Source of the DNA: Paracoccus sp. (in: a-proteobacteria)
Lineage (GTDB): Bacteria > Pseudomonadota > Alphaproteobacteria > Rhodobacterales > Rhodobacteraceae
Direction: 5' to 3'
Assembly (NCBI RefSeq): GCF_030538495.1
Contig: NZ_JAUNTW010000006.1
Location: 94,008-158,007, forward strand
Length of the DNA: 64,000 nucleotides
Part shown: positions 54,261 through 63,945 of the stretch, piece by piece
How positions within the stretch are numbered: the stretch's first letter is position 1
Layout: every line of letters begins with the position of its first letter
Made by a program: the position numbers and the translations under genes
The notes under the pieces: generated by a model
What the model was told of the DNA's origin: nothing
The model's input: the letters and a program-made list of their open reading frames with translations, nothing else
The model's database searches: none

Positions 54261-55466
54261 ATGGCATCCCCGCAGCGGTTTTCGAACCTGCCGGATTATG
54301 CGTTTCCGCGTTTGCGGGCGCTGTTATCTGGCATCACCCCCGATCCTGACCTGACGCCAACGGTGTTGACCATTGGCGAACCGCGCCATGCCATGCCGGA
54401 TTTTGTCGCGCCGCTGCTGGCACAACATCTGGACGGTTTCGCCAAATACCCCACAAACGAAGGTATGCCCGCCCTGCTGGACGCGATTTCCGGCTGGCTG
54501 GACCGCCGTTACGGGCTGACCATCAGCCACGACCGCATCGTGAACCTGAACGGCACGCGCGAGGGGCTGTTTAACGCCGCCCTTGCGCTGTGTCCTGAAC
54601 AGAAAAACGGCGCGCGTCCGGTGATTTTGGTGCCGAACCCGTTTTATCAGGTCTATGCCGTGGCCGCCGCCGCCGTGGGGGCGGATGCGCAATTCGTGCC
54701 AGCCACGCCTGACACCGGCAACCTGCCCGATTACGCGGCCTTGCCCACGGACACGCTGAACCGCACGGCGATTGCCTATGTCTGTTCGCCCGCCAATCCG
54801 CAGGGCGCGGTCGCGTCGCGCGATTATCTGGAACGGCTGATCCGGCTGGCCGAACAACATGATTTTCTGATCTTTTCGGACGAATGTTATTCGGAAATCT
54901 GGCGCGATACGCCGCCGCCGGGGGCCTTGGCGGTCGCCAGTGAATTGGGACTGGCCGATCGCGTGGTGATGTTCAATTCGCTGTCGAAACGGTCGAACCT
55001 GCCGGGGCTGCGGTCGGGCTTTGCCGCCGGATCACCGGCCCATATCGCCCAGATTCGCCGCCTGCGCAGCTATAGCGGCGCGCCGGTGCCGCTGCCCCTG
55101 CAACAGATCAGCGCGGCGGCGTGGAGCGATGAAACCCATGTCGATGCCAGCCGCGCGCTCTATCAGGACAAATACCGCATCGCGGATCGGATTTTAGGCG
55201 ACATCCCCGGATACCAGCCCATTCAGGGCGGGTTTTTCCTGTGGCTGCCCGTGGATGATGGCGAAGCCGCCGCGCGCCGGTTGTGGCAACAGGCCGCCAT
55301 TCAGGTGCTGCCCGGCGCCTATCTGTCGCGCGATGTGGACGGGGTGAATCCCGGCGCGGGGTTCATCCGCGTGGCCTTGGTCGCGGATGCGGCGCAAACC
55401 GAAACCGCACTGACCCGCCTGCGCGCGGTTCTGTATGATCACACTGACGAAAAGGGCCAAGGCTGA
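54261..55466 (+). CDS. Class I/II PLP-dependent aminotransferase (succinyldiaminopimelate aminotransferase-like)
   Basis: A 401-residue fold-type I aminotransferase. [84 protein letters not shown] and the PLP-lysine segment [17 protein letters not shown] are all visible. The wording near the PLP lysine matches DapC-type enzymes, which act in lysine and peptidoglycan precursor synthesis. The ATG at 54261 follows GAGGCAG. It shares one base with ftsK (TGATG). Specificity is inferred from similarity only. Confidence 0.83.
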   Translation: MASPQRFSNLPDYAFPRLRALLSGITPDPDLTPTVLTIGEPRHAMPDFVAPLLAQHLDGFAKYPTNEGMPALLDAISGWLDRRYGLTISHDRIVNLNGTREGLFNAALALCPEQKNGARPVILVPNPFYQVYAVAAAAVGADAQFVPATPDTGNLPDYAALPTDTLNRTAIAYVCSPANPQGAVASRDYLERLIRLAEQHDFLIFSDECYSEIWRDTPPPGALAVASELGLADRVVMFNSLSKRSNLPGLRSGFAAGSPAHIAQIRRLRSYSGAPVPLPLQQISAAAWSDETHVDASRALYQDKYRIADRILGDIPGYQPIQGGFFLWLPVDDGEAAARRLWQQAAIQVLPGAYLSRDVDGVNPGAGFIRVALVADAAQTETALTRLRAVLYDHTDEKGQG

Positions 55467-58036
55467 TGGCAAGCTGGCAGGCAAAACACCGTGACCCGCT
55501 GTTCGATCAAACCACCCGCGCGGCACTGGAACGGCGCGGTCAGGAACTGATCGGCGCGGCGCTGATCGGTCTGGGCGTGATCATCGCGATGATGCTGGCC
55601 AGTTGGTCGCCCGACGATCCCAGCTTTCTGGCGGCGACGGATGCCCCGGCGCAGAATCTGCTGGGCAGCTTTGGCGCGTGGATCGCATCGCCCTTGATGA
55701 TGATTGCGGGTTACGGCGCATGGATGCTGGTTGTCGCCGCCGTGATCTGGGGCCTGCGCCTGATCACGCATCGCGGGCAGGACCGGATCATGCGCGGGAT
55801 TTTCACCCCAATCGCGGTCGCGCTTGCATCCATTTACGCCAGTATGCTGACGCCGGGGGCGGACTGGCTGCAAAGCTATGGTCTGGGCGGGCATTTCGGC
55901 GACATGATGCTGGGCGCGATGCTGAACATCCTGCCAATGGCACCGCAAACCGGCATCCGCGTGGCGCAAATCCTGATCGCGGCGGCGGTGCTGGGGGTCG
56001 GAGCCTTTGTTCTGGGCTTTGGCCGGGATGAATTGCGCGGGCTGTGGGCGCGGTTCGTCTATGGCCTGATGACGGCGCTGTTCCTGACGCGCCGCATGAT
56101 CCACGGCGTATCCGTGCGGATGCAGAACCGCCGCGCCGAACGCACAGCCCCCCCTGCCCCGGCCGCACGCCCCGCGCCCGCGCGTCGTCAGCCCGCCCCG
56201 GATGATTTCGAACTGACGGCGGATTTGCCCGAACCCGAACTGATCGAACGCGACAGCGATTATGACGGCGACGCGCCCAGCCCCGAACAGGTGGCCGACC
56301 GCATCACCGACGCCATTCGCAACCGCACGAAACCGTCGGTTCTGGCCGCCGTTGCCGCGCGCCTGAAACGCGACGGCGCGCCCGACACCACCCCCGAACC
56401 CGCCGATCCGCGCCCCTTCAACGCCGATGCGCAGCGCGTCGTTGTCCCGCCTCTGCGCAAGGCTGAACCGTCCCGCGCCGCACAGGCCGAGGCCGCGCCA
56501 GAACTGCGTTTTGACGACACCACTCCGGCCTATGAACTGCCGCCGCTGGCGCTGTTGTCGGCACCCACCGACAGCGACCGTTTGCAGATTTCCGAAGAGG
56601 CGTTGATGGAAAACGCCCGTATGCTGGAAGCCGTTCTGGACGATTACGGCGTCAAAGGCCAAATCACCGAGGTGCGCCCCGGCCCGGTCGTGACGCTGTA
56701 TGAACTGGAACCCGCGCCGGGGCTGAAGGCGTCGCGCGTCATCGGCCTGTCCGACGACATCGCCCGGTCCATGTCGGCCCTGTCGGCGCGGGTCAGCACC
56801 GTGCCGGGGCGCAGCGTCATCGGCATCGAACTGCCCAATGCGCGCCGTGAAAAGGTGCTGTTGCGCGAAATGTTTGCATCGCGCGCCTTTGGTGACGGCA
56901 CGCAGCCGCTGCCCTTGGCTTTGGGCAAAGACATCGGCGGCGATCCGATTGTCGCCAATCTGGCGAAAATGCCCCACCTGCTGATTGCCGGGACCACGGG
57001 CTCGGGTAAATCGGTGGCGATCAACACCATGATCCTGTCGCTGCTCTATAAACTGACGCCGGATCAGTGCCGGTTGATCATGATTGACCCGAAAATGCTG
57101 GAGCTGTCGGTCTATGACGGCATCCCGCATCTGCTGTCCCCCGTCGTCACCGATCCGAAAAAGGCGGTCGTCGCCCTGAAATGGGTCGTGTCCGAAATGG
57201 AGGATCGTTACCGCAAAATGTCCAAAATGGGCGTGCGCAACATCGAAGGTTACAATGGCCGCGTGCGCGAGGCGCTGAACCGCAACGAATTGTTCAAACG
57301 CACCGTCCAGACCGGATTCGACGACGACACGGGCGAGCCGATCTTTGAAACCGAAGAATTCCAGCCCGAGACTTTCCCCTATATCGTCGTGATCGTCGAT
57401 GAGATGGCCGATCTGATGATGGTCGCCGGCAAGGAAATCGAGGCGTGTATTCAACGCCTTGCCCAAATGGCGCGCGCGTCGGGCATCCATCTGATTATGG
57501 CGACGCAGCGGCCGTCGGTCGATGTGATCACCGGCACGATCAAGGCGAACTTCCCCACCCGCATCAGCTTTCAGGTCACGTCGAAAATCGACAGCCGCAC
57601 GATCTTGGGCGAACAGGGCGCGGAACAACTGCTGGGTCAGGGCGACATGCTGTATATGGGCAACGGCGCCCGCATCACCCGGATCCACGGCCCCTTTGTC
57701 AGCGACGAAGAGGTCGAAGAAATCGTCACGCATCTGAAATCCTTCGGGCCGCCGTCCTACAAAGCGGGCGTGGTCGAAGGCCCCGAAGATGACGTCGCAT
57801 CCGATATTGACGCGGTTCTGGGTCTGGGCAGCGACGATAATTCCGATGATGCGCTGTATGATCAGGCGGTGATGATCGCCGCCCGCGACCGCAAATGCTC
57901 GACCAGCTATATTCAGCGGAAACTGGCCATCGGATACAACAAAGCCGCGCGTCTGGTCGAACGGATGGAGGAACAGGGCGTTGTCAGCGCCGCCAACCAT
58001 GTCGGCAAACGCGAAGTGCTGGTTCCCGAAATCTGA
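55466..58036 (+). CDS. ftsK: DNA translocase FtsK
   Basis: An 856-residue septal DNA pump for chromosome segregation. Four predicted transmembrane helices occupy about residues 25-200, followed by a Pro/Ala-rich acidic linker. The motor domain has Walker [18 protein letters not shown] (near residue 508), [22 protein letters not shown], Walker [14 protein letters not shown] and [23 protein letters not shown]. The C-terminal gamma winged helix ([35 protein letters not shown]) recognises orienting sequences. The linker is much shorter than in E. coli FtsK, which is normal for alphaproteobacteria. Confidence 0.97.
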   Translation: MASWQAKHRDPLFDQTTRAALERRGQELIGAALIGLGVIIAMMLASWSPDDPSFLAATDAPAQNLLGSFGAWIASPLMMIAGYGAWMLVVAAVIWGLRLITHRGQDRIMRGIFTPIAVALASIYASMLTPGADWLQSYGLGGHFGDMMLGAMLNILPMAPQTGIRVAQILIAAAVLGVGAFVLGFGRDELRGLWARFVYGLMTALFLTRRMIHGVSVRMQNRRAERTAPPAPAARPAPARRQPAPDDFELTADLPEPELIERDSDYDGDAPSPEQVADRITDAIRNRTKPSVLAAVAARLKRDGAPDTTPEPADPRPFNADAQRVVVPPLRKAEPSRAAQAEAAPELRFDDTTPAYELPPLALLSAPTDSDRLQISEEALMENARMLEAVLDDYGVKGQITEVRPGPVVTLYELEPAPGLKASRVIGLSDDIARSMSALSARVSTVPGRSVIGIELPNARREKVLLREMFASRAFGDGTQPLPLALGKDIGGDPIVANLAKMPHLLIAGTTGSGKSVAINTMILSLLYKLTPDQCRLIMIDPKMLELSVYDGIPHLLSPVVTDPKKAVVALKWVVSEMEDRYRKMSKMGVRNIEGYNGRVREALNRNELFKRTVQTGFDDDTGEPIFETEEFQPETFPYIVVIVDEMADLMMVAGKEIEACIQRLAQMARASGIHLIMATQRPSVDVITGTIKANFPTRISFQVTSKIDSRTILGEQGAEQLLGQGDMLYMGNGARITRIHGPFVSDEEVEEIVTHLKSFGPPSYKAGVVEGPEDDVASDIDAVLGLGSDDNSDDALYDQAVMIAARDRKCSTSYIQRKLAIGYNKAARLVERMEEQGVVSAANHVGKREVLVPEI

Positions 58037-58040
58037 TCAC

Positions 58041-58070
58041 ACCGCCCTTGCCCATGGCAGGGGCGGTTTT
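58041..58070 (+). terminator. Rho-independent terminator after ftsK
   Basis: A 12-bp stem with one G-T pair (58041-58052 with 58056-58067) closes a three-base loop and is followed by TTTTCGTTT. It lies between convergent ftsK and acyltransferase stop codons. Confidence 0.8.
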
Positions 58071-58074
58071 CGTT

Positions 58075-59124
58075 TCAGGCGCGTGCCGTGGTTGCCTGCA
58101 TCGGCTTGCCGTTAAACAGGAACGCCAGCAGCGGGACGGGCCGGATGACCCAGACATGGATCGCCAGCCCCGCCAGCAACGCAAATGCGGTGAACCCCAC
58201 CCAATGCAGCAGGGTCAGATCGCCCCGATACATCCCAAACGCCCACGCGATCCCATACAGCAACAGCGTGTGAAACAGATACACGGTATAGATCGATTCG
58301 GACAGCAGACGCTGCACCGCGCCGGTCATATTCCCAAACCGCCGGAACAGCGCCATCAGGCTGACCACCACGGCCACCACCATCACGCCACGCGACAGGG
58401 TCGCCACTTTGCCCCAGCCCAGACCTTCGGCGGCGGTGTAATATTGCGACAGCACCGCCAGAGCCGCCGCCCCCGCCAGCAGCGGAACCGTGGCGCGATG
58501 ACAGGCGGCCCAGATCGCCGGCCCGTGAAACGCCGCCGCCCCGATCAGAAACCACGGCAGATTGCCGAAAAACGGCAACATCAGGCGCAGCGTCGGGATA
58601 CGGGCCAGAACCTCGACCACCAGCATCGGCCACAGCGCCAGGACAAGCGCGCCGATCAGCACCAGCATATCGGGTTTGCGCCCGTCACACAGCCGCGCAA
58701 ACCGGCGCATCAGCGGGTCAAGCGCGATCAATATCGTGACATAGCCCAGCAGCACGACCAAAAACCACAGATGCAGCTCATACCCGCCATTATAAGGCGC
58801 GATCCGCGCATCGGCGTAGCTGCCGCCATTAAACCCGTCGATCAGATACAAAATGGCAGGGTTGACCAGAACCAGCGTGGACACCAGCGGCAGACCAATG
58901 GCCAGCCAGCGGCGGCCCAGAAACGCGACCGTCCCGCGCCGCATCAGCATCATCGCCGCCAGATAGCCCGCCACCAGATAAAAGGCTTGCATCCGAAACA
59001 TCGGCGACATCACCCGAACGGCATCGGCCACGCTATGTTCGACCATGCCCGCCGCGTGGTAAACAATTCCAAACATCATGCAAAACACGCGGATATTATC
59101 AACGTAAATCAATCGCGCCGTCAT
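58075..59124 (-). CDS. Acyltransferase-3 family membrane protein
   Basis: A 349-residue polytopic membrane protein of the acyltransferase-3 (OpgC/OafA-like) family with about ten hydrophobic helices. The N-terminus MTARLIYVDNIRVFCMMFGIVYHAAG carries the family's His, followed by MQAFYLVAGYLAAMML, ELHLWFLVVLLGYV and SESIYTVYLFHTLLLYGIAWAFG. Such proteins modify glycans or glucans. It is distinct from the 17377-18408 protein. The ATG at 59124 follows GGGGGG; the frame continues upstream without a better site. Confidence 0.8.
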   Translation of the reverse strand: MTARLIYVDNIRVFCMMFGIVYHAAGMVEHSVADAVRVMSPMFRMQAFYLVAGYLAAMMLMRRGTVAFLGRRWLAIGLPLVSTLVLVNPAILYLIDGFNGGSYADARIAPYNGGYELHLWFLVVLLGYVTILIALDPLMRRFARLCDGRKPDMLVLIGALVLALWPMLVVEVLARIPTLRLMLPFFGNLPWFLIGAAAFHGPAIWAACHRATVPLLAGAAALAVLSQYYTAAEGLGWGKVATLSRGVMVVAVVVSLMALFRRFGNMTGAVQRLLSESIYTVYLFHTLLLYGIAWAFGMYRGDLTLLHWVGFTAFALLAGLAIHVWVIRPVPLLAFLFNGKPMQATTARA

Positions 59125-59276
59125 CGTGACCCCCCGCAGGCCGCTAATAGCCGCGCGATAGGTCATCGCCCCGGCTTTGTCCAGCCGCCCCCCCCCCACC
59201 CGCCGATGACAGCACGATGACGGCCACCGATCCGCACCCCCTTCCCCCTGCGCCCAAAATCAGGCATCACGCCGAC

Positions 59277-59924
59277 ATGACCATCTGGCACATCCATATG
59301 CTGAACGCGCGCCACGCGCTGACTCCGGTTCTGGCCGAGCTGCGCGCCACAACGCGGGATGCGGTCGCGCGGGTGGGGGCGGTTGCGGACCTGCCACGCT
59401 TTGATCTGGTGATCCGGGCGGAACCGGGCGGCGGCATCCCCGAATGGGGCATCGCCGGTTACGCCCCGGCGCCGGGCCTGATCGAGGTCACCCTGAACCC
59501 CGCCCGGTTTAACGCAGCCCTGATGCTGCGGACCTTGGTTCACGAAATGCACCACCTGATCCGCTGGGACGGGCCGGGCTATGGCACATCACTGGGCGAA
59601 GCTCTGGTCAGCGAAGGCCTGGCGGGCCATTTCGTCCTGCAAATTCTGGGCGGCACCCCGGATCCATGGGACGCGGTGCGCCCGGCCTCGGGGCTGGCGC
59701 GGGCGGCCCAATCGGAATGGGCAAGGCGCGATTACGACCACGCCCGCTGGTTCTTTGGTCGCGGCGATCTGAGGAAATGGGCGGGCTACGGTCTGGGCCA
59801 CCGGCTGGTCGCCGAACATCTGACGCAAAGCCCCGACGCGACCGCCGCCACCCTCGCCCACAGCGCCGCCGACAGCTTCCAACCCGCCCTGCGCCGCCTG
59901 ATCGCCTCAGACGCAGACGCCTAA
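59277..59924 (+). CDS. DUF2268-like putative zinc metalloprotease
   Basis: A 215-residue protein with a zincin motif HEMHH in LVHEMHHLIRW, followed by GEALVSEGLAGHF where the Glu could be the third metal ligand. This arrangement and the later ARRDYDHARWFFGRGDLRKWAGYGLGHRLVAEHL match the DUF2268 predicted protease family. No signal peptide is seen. The start is uncertain: ATG 59277 gives an N-terminus at TIWHIHML, whereas ATG 59217 would add 20 residues. Substrate is unknown. Confidence 0.75.
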   Translation: MTIWHIHMLNARHALTPVLAELRATTRDAVARVGAVADLPRFDLVIRAEPGGGIPEWGIAGYAPAPGLIEVTLNPARFNAALMLRTLVHEMHHLIRWDGPGYGTSLGEALVSEGLAGHFVLQILGGTPDPWDAVRPASGLARAAQSEWARRDYDHARWFFGRGDLRKWAGYGLGHRLVAEHLTQSPDATAATLAHSAADSFQPALRRLIASDADA

Positions 59925-60014
59925 CCCCGCTGATCACCGTGGCGCGGCGCGCCCCCTTCCATCTTGCCGACATTCCCATGGAGCGCCTGCCCCTTCGTCT
60001 CAGCCTGCGGAATG

Positions 60015-60102
60015 TCTTTCATCTTGGCCCAAATATCCCGGGGCAACGCGGATCAGGAAAAGGTCCAGCGAACCCTTTCCCTGCCGAACGCCGCTCCGCC
60101 CT
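60015..60102. repeat. Dispersed intergenic repeat, copy F1
   Basis: The minus-strand core atatttgggccaagatgaaag (plus 60016-60037) is followed by ggatcaggaaaaggtccagcg and a broken version of the AAAAAGGTCC/GGACCTTTTT hairpin seen at 54088-54110. It is a diverged copy of the copy E composite. Confidence 0.75.
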
Positions 60103-60125
60103 AGGTCCGACAGCAGAGAGCTTTC

Positions 60126-60180
60126 TATCTTCTGTGCCCAAATATCCCGGGGGTCCGGGGGCTGGCCCCCGGCGCTATCC
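60126..60180 (-). repeat. Dispersed intergenic repeat, copy F2
   Basis: On the minus strand the element reads ggatag, the hairpin CCGGGGG-CCAG-CCCCCGG (plus 60155-60172), then acccccgggatatttgggcacagaagata. This is almost the same as copy A at 10707-10760 in the opposite orientation. Confidence 0.8.
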
Positions 60181-60218
60181 TTGACAAACGCCCATCCGCG
60201 CGGGGCGGGCCGCCCCCT

Positions 60219-61304
60219 TTACCCGCCAAACAACTCCAACTGCCCGCCCGGATCATGCCCAAATCCCGAAACCGTGATCCCCAACAATCGCGCCCCGCGC
60301 GGATCGGGCAGCACCCCCGCCGTCAGATCGCAGGCCATGGCCCACAGCTCATCGCGCGACGCGACCGCGCGGGGCAGGCTACGCGCGCGGGTCACTTGCT
60401 GAAAATCGGCGTATTTCACCTTTAACGTCACGGTGCGGCCCGCCAGTTCATGCCGCGTCAGATGCAGCCAGACCTTATCGGCCAACACACCCAAGGCATC
60501 ATAACAATCCGCCAGCGTCATCAGATCGCTGGAAAAGGTGTTTTCCGCCCCCACCGATTTGCGCACCCGGTCAGGCCGCACCGGCCGATGATCCACGCCA
60601 CGACTGATATTCCAATAATATTGCCCCGATTTACCAAAGCGCCGCGTCAGAAAATCCAACGACTGCGCCCGCAGATCGGCGCCGGTTAATATCCCCATAG
60701 CCTGCATCTTCGCCGCCGTCGCGGGGCCGATGCCGTGGAATTTCCCGACCGGCAGGGTGCGCACGAAATCCGGGCCTTGGTCTGGGGTGATGACGCATAA
60801 CCCGTCGGGTTTGTTCTGATCTGACGCCAGTTTCGCCAGAAATTTGTTGTAACTGACCCCGGCACTGGCGGTCAGCGACGTTGCGTCACGGATGCGGGCG
60901 CGAATGTCGCGGGCGATGCGGGTCGCGGTCTGACCGGCGGGCAGATGGTCGGTCACATCCAGATAGGCTTCGTCCAGCGACAAGGGTTCGATCAACGGCG
61001 TGTAATCGGCAAAGATCGCCCGGATTTGCTGACTGACCACGCGATAGACATCAAACCGAGGCTTCACGAACACCAAATCAGGACATTGCCGCGCCGCCGT
61101 CACGGATGGCATGGCGGACCGGATGCCCCATTTACGGGCCTCGTAACTGGCGGCGGCGACCACACCGCGCAGGGACGACCCGCCCACAGCCACCGGACGC
61201 CCGCGCAATTCGGGGTTATCGCGTTGTTCAACGCTGGCATAAAACGCATCCATATCAATATGGATGATCTTGCGCATGGGCGCGGTGTCGCCCGCCCCCG
61301 TCAC
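60219..61304 (-). CDS. dinB: DNA polymerase IV (Y family)
   Basis: A 361-residue error-prone translesion polymerase. IIHIDMDAFYASVEQRDNPELRGRPVAVGG and the catalytic SLDEAYLDVTDHL carry the metal-binding Asp and Glu residues. TASAGVSYNKFLAKLASDQNKPDG and the helix-hairpin-helix VGKFHGIGPATAAKM follow. The C-terminus QLELFGG is a beta-clamp-binding motif. The open frame starts at GTG 61304, overlapping ygfZ by GTGA; an ATG at 61277 (MRKIIHID) would match the usual N-terminus and cannot be excluded. Confidence 0.94.
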   Translation of the reverse strand: MTGAGDTAPMRKIIHIDMDAFYASVEQRDNPELRGRPVAVGGSSLRGVVAAASYEARKWGIRSAMPSVTAARQCPDLVFVKPRFDVYRVVSQQIRAIFADYTPLIEPLSLDEAYLDVTDHLPAGQTATRIARDIRARIRDATSLTASAGVSYNKFLAKLASDQNKPDGLCVITPDQGPDFVRTLPVGKFHGIGPATAAKMQAMGILTGADLRAQSLDFLTRRFGKSGQYYWNISRGVDHRPVRPDRVRKSVGAENTFSSDLMTLADCYDALGVLADKVWLHLTRHELAGRTVTLKVKYADFQQVTRARSLPRAVASRDELWAMACDLTAGVLPDPRGARLLGITVSGFGHDPGGQLELFGG

Positions 61305-62020
61305 ACCACCGACAGGCGCGCGTCACCCGCCTGCATATCATCGCCCAGCCGGTCAAACCGAACATGCGCCAGACCAAAGCCGCCGGACTGCGTGAACAGG
61401 GTGCCGACGTCACGCCCCCCTGCCGTGATCGGCGTGCCGATGGGGGCCGCGCCGGTTACAGCCAGCCGCACCAGCCCTTTGCGCAATTCGGTTTTGTGCT
61501 TCATCCGGGCCGTGACCTCTTGCCCGACATAGCAGCCTTTGCGGAAATCAACGCCGTTCAGCCGTTCAAACCCGGCCTCAAGAATAAATGTGTCGTTCGG
61601 GATCAGCTCGGCCAGCGTTTCAGGGATGGTATGCGTCACGCGGATCGCGTCCCAGTCGCTGCCATCATCGCCCGCGATCCCATAGGCGCGCCAGCCCAGC
61701 GCCGGATGCCGGGGGTCCGGGATCGCCCCATCCGGCGCGGGACCGGTGCCGCGCGCCACCGGCAGACCTGCGGCGGCAATCGCCACATCGGACCGCAGCC
61801 TATACATCATCAGCCGCCGCAGCAGATCATCCGCCAGCCGCGCGTCAATGTCGATCAACAGCGCGTCACCATCGGGGATGATCAGAAAATCGGCCAGATA
61901 TTTGCCCTGCGGCGTCAGCATCGCGGCCCAGATGGGCGCGCGGCGCACGTCATTTGTGACCAGCCCTTGCAGGAATGTGACCCGGTCAGGGCCAGAGATG
62001 CGAATGATCTGACGGGTCAA
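61301..62020 (-). CDS. ygfZ: Folate-binding protein YgfZ
   Basis: A 239-residue tetrahydrofolate-binding protein related to GcvT and linked to iron-sulfur enzyme maintenance. The diagnostic KGCYVGQEVTARMKHKTELRKG segment with the conserved cysteine is present, along with TFLQGLVTNDVRR near the N-terminus and FLIIPDGDALLIDID. It is shorter than E. coli YgfZ (about 325 residues) but has the core. It overlaps the genes on both sides by four bases, in the order ABC transporter, ygfZ, dinB. Confidence 0.92.
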   Translation of the reverse strand: MTRQIIRISGPDRVTFLQGLVTNDVRRAPIWAAMLTPQGKYLADFLIIPDGDALLIDIDARLADDLLRRLMMYRLRSDVAIAAAGLPVARGTGPAPDGAIPDPRHPALGWRAYGIAGDDGSDWDAIRVTHTIPETLAELIPNDTFILEAGFERLNGVDFRKGCYVGQEVTARMKHKTELRKGLVRLAVTGAAPIGTPITAGGRDVGTLFTQSGGFGLAHVRFDRLGDDMQAGDARLSVV

Positions 62021-63765
62021 GACTGCCCTCCGAATTGCAACGCGACCAGCCGGGCATAGGCCCCCTGCGCCGCCATCAATTGGTCATGATTGCCCTGTTC
62101 CACAACCCGCCCGGCATCCATCACCACGATTTTATCGGCGTTGCGGATGGTGGACAGGCGATGCGCAATCACCAGCGTGGTGCGCCCCTGCGCCAGTTGA
62201 TCCAAGGCATCCTGCACCAGCCGTTCGCTGGCGGTGTCCAATGCGCTCGTCGCTTCGTCCAGCAACAACACGGGCGCATCGCGCAGCACGGCGCGGGCAA
62301 TGGAAATGCGCTGACGCTGACCGCCCGACAGGGCGGACCCACGCGGCCCGGCGGCGCTGTCCAGCGTGCGCGTGTCGTCGATGAAATTCGTGACATTCGC
62401 CACGTCCAGCGCCTGCATCAGGTCCGTTTCCGACGCCCCCGGCCGCCCCATCAGCACATTGTCGCGCAGGCTTTCGTCAAACAGGGCGGTGTCTTGGGAC
62501 ACGGTGGAAAACTGATCGCGCAAGACGCCCAGATCATAATCCTGCACCAGCACGCCGCCCAGCAAAACCCGCCCCTGCACCGGATCAATCAGCCGGGTTA
62601 GCAGGTTGAAAACCGTGGTTTTCCCCGCCCCCGACGGCCCGACCAGCGCGGTGATCTGCCCGGGTTCCGCGGTAAAGGACAACCCACGCAGCACCGGCGC
62701 CCCGTCATAGGACAGATGCACATCGTCCAACATGATGCGGGTGCTGTCGGGGGGCTCGATCCGCGCGCCGGATGTCACGGTGGGGGCGGTGTCAAAGACC
62801 TCGTAAATGCGTTCCAGACTGGCGGCGGCGGTCTGCCACGTCCCGGCCAGCCCCCCCAACCGGCGCAGAGGCTGAAAGGCCAAAGCCAGCGCGGTGAAAA
62901 ACGCCATAAAGTCCCCGACGCTGCGTTCCCCCGACATCACTTGCGCGCCGCCCAGCGCCAGCACCATGACAAAGCCGATGCCGGTGACAATATCGGCCAG
63001 CGCGGGGATGACGGATGATGTGGCGGCGACCTTAACCTCGGCCCGGCGGATGCGGTCCACGATGGCGGCGAAACGGCGGGTCTGTTCGCCCTCGGCCCGG
63101 TTCAGACGGATGGATGTGATGCCATGCAGCACTTCGTCCAGACGGGTGGCGCGCGCACTGGCATTGACGCGGTTTTCCCGCATTTTCCGCCGGATGTAAC
63201 GCTGCACCAGCGTGGCGGGCAAAATCAGGATCGGCGCACCGACCAGCGCGGCCAGCGTCCAGACCGGATCAATCGCCACCGCCACCGCAAACAGCATGAT
63301 CAGCGAAATCACATCGCGGGTCGTGCTGGTGATGATCGTGGCCCAGACGCCCTGAACCGCAATGGTATCGCCTTGGATTCGCTCGATCATCGCACCGGGC
63401 GGGTTATCACGGAAAAACCGCTGATCCAGCGTCATGATATGCGCCAGCAACTGCGTTTGCATGGTGGTGGACACCGACAGCGAAATCCGCGTCAGCATCG
63501 CACGGCTGGACACCAAAGTCACCGCCCGCAGCACAAAGATCCCGAAAATCGCCGCGCCAACCCACCAGATCGCACCCTGCTGCTGACCGATAAAGACCTG
63601 ATCGAACAGCGGCTTTAACATCCAGCTGATCAGCGCCAGCGTGGACCCCTCGACCGTCATCAGGGCAAAGGCAATCAACATCGCGGCCCGATGCGGACGC
63701 AGATAATCGCGCCACAACCGGGCCAACAGGCCGGCGGGCGGGGCGGTCAAACGAGGCGAAGGCAT
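62017..63765 (-). CDS. ABC exporter, permease-ATPase fusion (MsbA-like)
   Basis: A 582-residue half-transporter, the same length as E. coli MsbA. An N-terminal six-helix domain (for example AAMLIAFALMTVEGSTLALISWMLKPLFDQVF) is followed by a nucleotide-binding domain with Walker A ALVGPSGAGKTTVFNLL, signature ALSGGQRQRISIARAVL, Walker B VLLLDEATSALD and H-loop VIAHRLSTI. Lipid A or another lipid is the likely substrate. The ATG at 63765 (MPSPRL) follows GGGGA at good spacing; ATG 63774 is an alternative. The frame stays open to 63927, but that part is the dispersed repeat translated as MSIFAQKKRQG and is rejected. Confidence 0.88.
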   Translation of the reverse strand: MPSPRLTAPPAGLLARLWRDYLRPHRAAMLIAFALMTVEGSTLALISWMLKPLFDQVFIGQQQGAIWWVGAAIFGIFVLRAVTLVSSRAMLTRISLSVSTTMQTQLLAHIMTLDQRFFRDNPPGAMIERIQGDTIAVQGVWATIITSTTRDVISLIMLFAVAVAIDPVWTLAALVGAPILILPATLVQRYIRRKMRENRVNASARATRLDEVLHGITSIRLNRAEGEQTRRFAAIVDRIRRAEVKVAATSSVIPALADIVTGIGFVMVLALGGAQVMSGERSVGDFMAFFTALALAFQPLRRLGGLAGTWQTAAASLERIYEVFDTAPTVTSGARIEPPDSTRIMLDDVHLSYDGAPVLRGLSFTAEPGQITALVGPSGAGKTTVFNLLTRLIDPVQGRVLLGGVLVQDYDLGVLRDQFSTVSQDTALFDESLRDNVLMGRPGASETDLMQALDVANVTNFIDDTRTLDSAAGPRGSALSGGQRQRISIARAVLRDAPVLLLDEATSALDTASERLVQDALDQLAQGRTTLVIAHRLSTIRNADKIVVMDAGRVVEQGNHDQLMAAQGAYARLVALQFGGQS

Positions 63766-63829
63766 CTGCAACATTCCCCAGCCATACCGCGCCACCCCGC
63801 CCCACGGCAAGGCCCGCCACGACCCCGCC

Positions 63830-63884
63830 AAAACGCGCCACCCTTGCCGCTTCTTCTGTGCAAAAATACTCATGACAACCGCGC
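63830..63884 (-). repeat. 55-base direct repeat, copy 1, containing dispersed repeat G1
   Basis: These 55 bases recur exactly at 63946-64000, 116 bases apart. The minus strand contains catgagtatttttgcacag-type core and reads MSIFAQKKRQG if translated, as at 50796. It lies upstream of the MsbA-like gene. Confidence 0.9.
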
Positions 63885-63945
63885 CACACACACAACGCCC
63901 GCGAACAACCGCACGCCCGCAGCCCACACCTCAAACACCCCCACA

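Noticed and set aside
55439-58000. An open frame of more than 850 codons on the strand opposite ftsK
   Set aside because: It mirrors ftsK codon structure, has His/Gln/Arg-rich low-complexity translation, no family motif and no ribosome-binding site. Long antisense frames are expected in GC-rich DNA.
63766-63927. N-terminal extension of the MsbA-like protein beginning MSIFAQKKRQG
   Set aside because: The extra residues are the dispersed repeat translated, and a good ribosome-binding site precedes the internal ATG at 63765, which gives the standard 582-residue length.
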